From the NCBI GenBank assembly GCA_003550305.1, contig QKYT01000181.1, positions 127,482 to 191,481 of the forward strand: a stretch of DNA of 64,000 bases. The letters run 5' to 3'. The notes below the pieces were generated by a model. The model was not told the DNA's origin, ran no database searches, and saw only the letters and a list, made by a program, of their open reading frames with translations. The stretch is from Glomus cerebriforme. Lineage: Eukaryota > Glomeromycota > Glomeromycetes > Glomerales > Glomeraceae. The first letter of the stretch is position 1. The number at the start of each line of letters is the position of its first letter. Position numbers and translations under genes: made by a program. Shown here in pieces: positions 58,351 through 64,000 of this stretch.

Positions 58351-59789
58351 TGTATTAATGAAAAATTCAAGTTACATGATTTTTATCAGAAAAATATTAT
58401 CTCTGTTACCTGAAACTTAGTCAGCTGAAACTATTAAAATTACAAATTATTAATGGTATATCACTTCATTAATAAATTCATAAATGTATTTTATATGATT
58501 ATATAGAGCATTAAATATATTGATCATTTTTTGAAGATCACATATTATTGCTAAGCCACCCTAATTAAAATTCATTCAAAACAACTCTCTACAAGAGAAA
58601 TAATAGGAAAATAAAAATAAAAATAGTAAAAAAATCAAATCTGAGCTTTCTTTAGTTGTCCACATTCAAAATTATATACATAAGTAAGAAACTACAGAAG
58701 AAAAAAAAAAGAAGTTAAACCAAGTTTTTTTTAAAAAAAAAAATAACTAAAAAGAATGAAAAAGACAGCTAAAAAATGAAATAAAATATTAACTATAACT
58801 ATTTATGCAACTTATAATATGACCTACCTATGTCGGATGGGTTGTAACTATGTCAGATGGGTTGGGACAAGTTTTTTTGCAATAAGTATTTTTGTTAGTA
58901 TGATCAAAAAAAAATTTGTTTAATTGATCTGCAAATTCACCTGATATGAAACCCCATGTATGCTGATCAACTTGGTATTACATAAGAAACATTTTACAAC
59001 GGAATTACGTTTTTTATTACAATGAACTAAATCCGTGCATATGCAGTATTAATTTTTGCAATATTTATTTACTTATTTTGATATTACTAATCTTATAAGG
59101 ATGATTCTATAATTTAAAAAATTATAACTGATCTATTATTCTAATTTAACTTATTGTTGTATATTTTATTTAAATTTATTTTTATAAAATTGCTTTTAAT
59201 TAAGTATATATTACTATTATTTATTGCTTATTTCAGAGATTTGATAATAACATTCAGCATCTTTACCTGAAAGAACTTTCCTTTTGCTAAGTTGTTTGAA
59301 AATTCTTGTAAGTATCAAATTAAAGTGAAATGGCTTTTTAAAAGTTGACAAAATTTTAATCTTTGCCTGCTTCTTGCAAATTGTCATTTATTTAGTATAT
59401 AATGTTATCTTCCTCAAAAAAAAGCGAATGAATTGTAAGGTTTTATTAGTAATAAAATCAGCAATCAGTTTTTGTATTTACATTATTTTATTCTTAATGT
59501 GTTAATATATAATCTGGTATGAAAAGGGATGTAACTTGTTACTTCAATACTGTTGAAAATAATACACTGTTGTTATACATATAAAAAAAAGTAAAAGAGT
59601 AAAAGAAAGAATGTATTAAAATTAATAATTATTCAAATTATATTACAGAATCTTTTATATCAAATTTTATTTAATTTGAATATTTTTTGTCATTGTTATA
59701 AATTATTTAGTAATAATTTCTTTTCTTGATTTGCTAAACAATTTACTAAATTTTAAAATTTTACTTTCCTTTCTTTTTCTTAAATATTC
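58351..59789. other. intergenic, nothing recognised
   Basis: AT-rich. A 20-bp unit CTATGTC(G/A)GATGGGTTG is duplicated at 58827-58863. No gene seen. Confidence 0.4.
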
Positions 59790-60085
59790 TTAAATATGGA
59801 ACTACCAAAATATTGAAACTGTTTATCCTCAAAAATGGTTAAATAATTATAAACTTATTGTTAAATAACATGAATCACATACAACTTTAAAGATTCTTAT
59901 ATGAGTAATTAAATTATTTTTGGAAAAGAGAAAAATTATACTGCTACATTCCTTGTGAAACTGTTTATCCTCAAAAATGGTTAAATAATTATAAACTGAA
60001 TCACATACAACTTTCGACATTTTTAAAGATTCTTGTATGAGTAATTAAATTATTTTTGGAAAAGAGGAAAATTATACCTTGTTAA
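59790..60085 (+). pseudogene. two tandem decayed fragments of the MIR-family 5' exon
   Basis: The first fragment starts AAATATGGAACTACCAAAATA, matching the start of the intact gene at 60305, and runs to about 59957. The second, from 59955, repeats TGAAACTGTTTATCCTCAAA and on to GGAAAAGAGGAAAATTATAC. The two differ by small deletions (for example TTTCGACATTTTTAAAG against TTTAAAG) and share many of the same internal losses. A decayed copy was therefore itself duplicated about 142 bp apart. Confidence 0.65.
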
Positions 60086-60304
60086 TTATCGAAAAAATGT
60101 AAAAATTCTTTTTTTATATATATTTGTCACTTTATTATAACGATTTATTTTTAGAAATATTTGTACCTCTGTCCTGTGATACTTACTATGTTGATCATAA
60201 TTTAATCTGGTTAGGTATTTTTACCAGATTTGGTATTATTTATTATAAATCAAAATTACAAAATTTAAACGAACATTTTTTTTTTTCTTAAAATTTTCTT
60301 AAAT

Positions 60305-61548
60305 ATGGAGCTACCAAAATATACTGGAACAATTCATCCTGCAGAATGGTTAAAACAAGTACAAACTTTTTGTTACTTAAAAGATATTGAAAATGAACAA
60401 AAAATTCTTAAAATTTGTAAACTTATGATTGATTCCACTATAATTATTCCAAATGAAATTAATACTTTTGACGAACTTATTAAAGCTCTTAAATCACATA
60501 CATCTTTTAACATTTTTAAAGATTCTTGTAAGAGAAAATTGCGAGTAATGAAATATATTCCTGAAAAAGAGGAGAATTATACTGCTACATTTCTTGCCAA
60601 TTTTCGCTCACTTTGTAATTATGCGGAGATTAATGATCCTGAAGAAATTAAAATTCTACTTGTTAATTCATGTTCGAATGATTTTTTTAAGATTGAATTT
60701 ATGAAAAGGATCAATTCAAAAGGCCAAAAAATTGATATTAATGAAATATTTAAATTATTTAATGATGTTGTTCTTGATGAATTAGAAATAATTAATTACG
60801 ATTCTTTAATCACTTTAAGACACGTCCCATCCGGTAGATATTTATCAAGATCTAATATAAATTATCAAACTGGTTCTCATAGAAAAGTGGTTAGTAATTA
60901 TTGATTTTAATTTAATAAATTTAATTTGATTTATTATAATTTTATTAAAAAAAAAAAAATCATTCTTCTTTTTAGGTATTTGCTGGTGAAAAATTTTATA
61001 ATGCAAGTTCCATATGGTACTTGACAAAATCTTGTTCGGATCAACAGAATACGGTTTTATATAATGACAAATTTTATTTGAAACATAAAGAAACTGACGA
61101 AGTATTTGGTTTAAGTTGCACTTATAAATCTCCAACAACTGGACATTCAGAAGGTACGCTTGTATTATTGTTTTATAATTTTTATATAAATATTAACAAA
61201 AAAAATTCTTATATTTACAGCGTTTAGTGATGATATGATTTATAGTAATTCAGACTGTCAATTCATTAGTTTAAACAGTAATAATACATTATATGTAAAG
61301 TCAAAAGATATAGTTAATTTGAGGGAACAAGATACAGTTAATGATAAGTATCTTTATTTACGAAGTCATGATTTTACTTTCACCATTAATAATGAAAAAT
61401 TTCAAGAAGTAATTGGACATTCAGATAGAATCGGTGCAAATGATGAGGTATTTTAAATATAAAAAATGTTTTTTATTTTATTTTTATTTATTTTTAATTA
61501 AAATTTTTTTGTTAATTTATACAGTGGTGTATTGAACTTGTTGAGTAA
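60305..61548 (+). CDS. MIR-domain family protein with Gag-like N-terminus, copy 2
   Basis: Four exons, 60305-60889, 60976-61153, 61221-61447 and 61525-61548, give 337 aa. The N-terminal ~160 residues keep the Gag-like layout: LPKYTGTIHPAEWLKQVQTF, NIFKDSCKRKLRVMKYIPEK, TATFLANFRSLCNYAEINDP, then EEIKILLVNSC. The trefoil region follows, with DSLITLRHVPSGRYLSRSNI, FYLKHKETDEVFGLS, YLYLRSHDFTFTINNEKFQE and the closing WCIELVE. Intron positions and phases match copy 1 at 19501 exactly, so they are true paralogues. No catalytic motif, signal peptide or membrane segment. Decayed relatives lie immediately upstream and downstream. Confidence 0.8.
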
Positions 61549-61699
61549 TTTGTATTGAAGTTTCTAGATAAAGTTTTATTTATTTATTTATTTTAATCTT
61601 TAAATTTCATTGTTATTATTAAATAAATCACGATTTTTATATGATATGCACAAAAAAAACAACGATAAGCGACACTTTCTTTTTTTCTTTTTAATAATG

Positions 61700-62290
61700 G
61701 AAATAACATGCCCGCCAAGGGTGCCATCCAAAATTCCGACACTCCTCAAAAATCCTGAAATTCAATATCCCGATGTCCTATATTAAAAAATTATTTTTTG
61801 AATTGTATTAAATTTTGCGAAAGTGATTATAATTTATATTTTATTTATTTTACGAAATTAATTTTGTAAAAATACTGTACTGTATATTATCATTTATTAT
61901 GAATAAAATTACTTGCAATATTAAAAGTAATATAAAATAACCGGCAACTAAAATCTATAGTCATTAGTAAAAAGACTATAGTAAAAGGTTGAGAAAGTTT
62001 ATTTCGTTTGTTGAAGTGATAGTAGTATTGTTCTTGTAATTAAACTTTATATTAACTTATAAAAATAAAAATATACATTTATTTAATTTTACATAATCTA
62101 TTTCTAATATATTTGTAATAAAATCGCGATACTCGGTATATTACAGTTCATATTATTTTTACCTTTAATTACCACCTCGCTATGACTAAGTTAGGTGGTA
62201 ACACCATGTCAGGATTTTGTACCAGTCGGGATTTTATAATTTCGGGATTTTGTCTGTAGTGTCGGGAATATGGATTTTGGGGATTTCGTA
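61700..62290. repeat. imperfect inverted-repeat element with CGGGATTTT motifs
   Basis: Left CCATCCAAAATTCCGACACT...AAATCCTGAAATTC...CCCGATG (61720-61780) pairs with the reversed right AAAATCCATATTCCCGACAC...AAATCCCGAAATTAT...CCCGACTGG (62200-62275). Internal GGTGGTAACACCA is palindromic. Boundaries are not exact and no target duplication was recognised. It sits directly next to the inverted MIR-family fragments. Confidence 0.5.
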
Positions 62291-62294
62291 CCAG

Positions 62295-63369
62295 ACACGA
62301 TTTAAGAGCTTAAGAGCTTTAAATCAGTTTATCCAAAGTATCAATATCATCCGGAATATTCATAAAGAAACCAACTTAAATTTACAATATTTTTAAAATT
62401 TTTTGTTCATTTTAATTTGGTTTAACTAATTGTCTGAATGAATATATCCAGTATATTTTGGCAGGCGGGTCTTAAATCACATCCAACTTTTGAAATTTAT
62501 AAAAATACTGTACTTGTATAGAAAAACTGAAGTCAAATAATTTATATAGTACATTCACTTCTTATTACATTTCTGAATTTTCTTTCACTTTGTAATGATG
62601 CGGAAATTAATGGTCCTGGAGAAATTAAATTGTTTCTTATCAATTTATATTCGAATGAATTCTTTAAAAATGAATTTATTAAAGGAGTAGATGGTAATAA
62701 TTCAGTAGATGAAAAAATCAAAATATTTAGCGATGTTGTGTTTGACGAATCAAAGTAATTAAATATGGTTCTCCAATTGCTTTGAAACATGTTGCAACAG
62801 TCAAATATTTATCTAGCTGTAACACAGTTTATCAAATGGGTTCTAGAAAAAAAGTTGTATGTATTTTTTGATTTAATATTTATTTTTTTTTCTTTTTTAG
62901 GTATTTGCTGGTGAAAAATTGCCAGGAACAAATGCGTATTGGTATATAACGCGTGAAAAAGAACCTTATCAATATAATACAGTTTTGTTATAGTGATACG
63001 ATTTAAAAGGAGGTGATAAGATATTATATTTAAATAATCTCCAACTGAACATGCTAACCAAAAATTCTATTACAGTAAATTGTGGAGGAGGAGATACTTC
63101 GTTACTTCTTATTTAACTTGAAATCCAACAAATAATAATGGAACTTGTGTAAAAACAAAAGATGTAATTACTTTAAGTTATAAACTTACGTAATTATGAT
63201 TCCAATTTACAATCAACAATAAAACTTTTCAAGAAGTCATTGGTCACCAAGGAAGAATCGGTGGAAATGATGTATTTACCGACAATAATTTTTTAGGAAT
63301 TAAATAAATAATTTATGATATTTATTTAGAATTTTTATTTATAGTGGCAAATTGAACTTATTAAATGAA
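62295..63369 (+). pseudogene. decayed MIR-family copy with inverted 5' fragment
   Basis: From about 62465 on the plus strand, CTTAAATCACATCCAACTTT, then AATGATGCGGAAATTAATGG, GTAGATGAAAAAATC and GTGTTTGACGAATC follow the family first exon. GTATTTGCTGGTGAAAAATT (62902) is exon 2 after a TTTTAG, AATTGTGGAGGAGGAGAT is exon 3, and TGGCAAATTGAACTTATTAA (63344) is the end. At least one frameshift in the DESKVIKYGS region and a stop in TVLL*-type sequence disable it. At 62300-62345 the same first-exon segment appears in reverse (GATTTAAGAGCTTAAGAGCT), so the 5' end carries an inverted duplication. Confidence 0.6.
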
Positions 63370-63713
63370 AGTGATGAAAAACCTTTATATTCGAAACAAT
63401 GGTAAAGCTCCTCTCCAAATACTTCTTTTTTATCAGGAGATTTGTGATATGTTGATGAGATTGTAGCTTTGAGTGCCTGTTTGGCATAACTTATTAGTGA
63501 ATGAAAGTGCGTTCTCTGGCATTATGAACAGTTTGTTCTAGCAGCTAAAGCTATGGCTGTTATGCTTTATATTGTTCACTAGAGATGTCCTGAGATCTTG
63601 ACGCGTAAACCAGCTGCAGTGCATTATCAATAAGTCAAACAACGGGTGAAAAATGATAGATTGTTTAGTAGAGGTTCTTGTCTTGCTCTTTTGTATAATA
63701 AGACATGTTAGTC
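63370..63713. other. intergenic, nothing recognised
   Basis: No coding signal. The stretch separates the decayed MIR copy from a hAT-like repeat. Confidence 0.35.
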
Positions 63714-64000
63714 CAGTGGTGGGTTTTGGACTTGTCCAATTGCTTTTTTCAATTGGACAATTTTGGACTGTCCAAAACCAGTTTTGGACAGTCCAAAATT
63801 GTCCAAAATTTCTATGAGTTTTGGACTGTCCAAAACTGTCCAAAATCAAGTTTTGGACTGTCCAAAACTTGTCCAAAACTGTCCAAAACCCATATTTGGT
63901 AAATCATAGATCGATCAGATAATCTTTTTTTCTTTTTGCTCCACATTCTAGGTTTCCAATCACTTTATTTTTATCTACACCACATTATTCATGCCACGTA
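63714..64000. mobile_element. hAT-like element end, related to 35280-37003, truncated by the window
   Basis: Begins CAGTGGTGGGTTTTGGACTT at 63714 and matches, in opposite orientation, the right part of the 35280-37003 element through TTTCTATGAGTTTTGGACTG and CCACATTCTAGGTTTCCAAT up to the window end. It has more tandem copies of TTTTGGACTGTCCAAAA. The other end lies outside the window. Confidence 0.7.

Noticed and set aside
1..64000. tRNA, rRNA or CRISPR features
   Set aside because: No cloverleaf with a GTTCGA-type arm, no conserved rRNA segment and no regular spacer array was seen; CRISPR is not expected in a fungus.

Overview
The window is eukaryotic, very AT-rich DNA with short AT-rich introns (mostly 60-110 bp, GT..AG), long purine and pyrimidine runs and a dense load of decayed mobile elements. 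The protein content (a Crinkler-type effector gene, a lineage-expanded MIR-domain family, a lineage-specific module recurring at several loci, a decayed A32-like ATPase, SAM-domain pseudogenes and Tc1 relics) points to an arbuscular mycorrhizal fungus, most likely Rhizophagus irregularis or a close relative. This assignment comes from recognising families, not from a database search.

Layout. 1-8.7 kb: no protein gene; a 118-bp minisatellite, several nonautonomous transposons defined by inverted ends and target duplications, and a Helitron-like 3' end. 8.7-19.2 kb: two conserved housekeeping genes in the same direction, a six-exon PUM3/Puf6 homologue and a 33-exon ATRX-type SNF2 helicase with an N-terminal SAM domain. 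19.5-21.3 kb: an intact MIR-domain family gene followed by a decayed copy. 21.3-29 kb: gene-empty, with two related TA-flanked MITEs. 28.9-29.6 kb: a gene fragment encoding only the SMC4 hinge. 30-44.7 kb: a graveyard of lineage-specific genes (A32-like ATPase, coiled-coil, SAM-domain, RING and zinc-ribbon families, Tc1 transposase), including a hAT-like element carrying a nested Harbinger-like MITE. 44.8-49.2 kb: an intact coiled-coil gene (minus) divergent from an intact Crinkler gene (plus). 49.2-53.4 kb: purine-rich relics, a tyrosine-recombinase fragment, inverted repeats, a hAT-type MITE and a small multi-exon gene. 53.7-64 kb: a small putative membrane protein and the main MIR-family cluster, with one intact gene and several broken copies, some inverted.

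How the parts relate. The PUM3 and ATRX homologues are nuclear housekeeping factors (ribosome biogenesis and chromatin remodelling). The rest is accessory and shows gene-family expansion and decay: six MIR-family loci, three or four copies of a Rhizophagus-type C-terminal module, and an inverted duplicate of the 52.7 kb gene. The most interesting idea is that the MIR family carries a retrotransposon Gag-like N-terminal domain. Introns were placed by hand from splice sites and reading frame. No tRNA, rRNA or CRISPR was seen.
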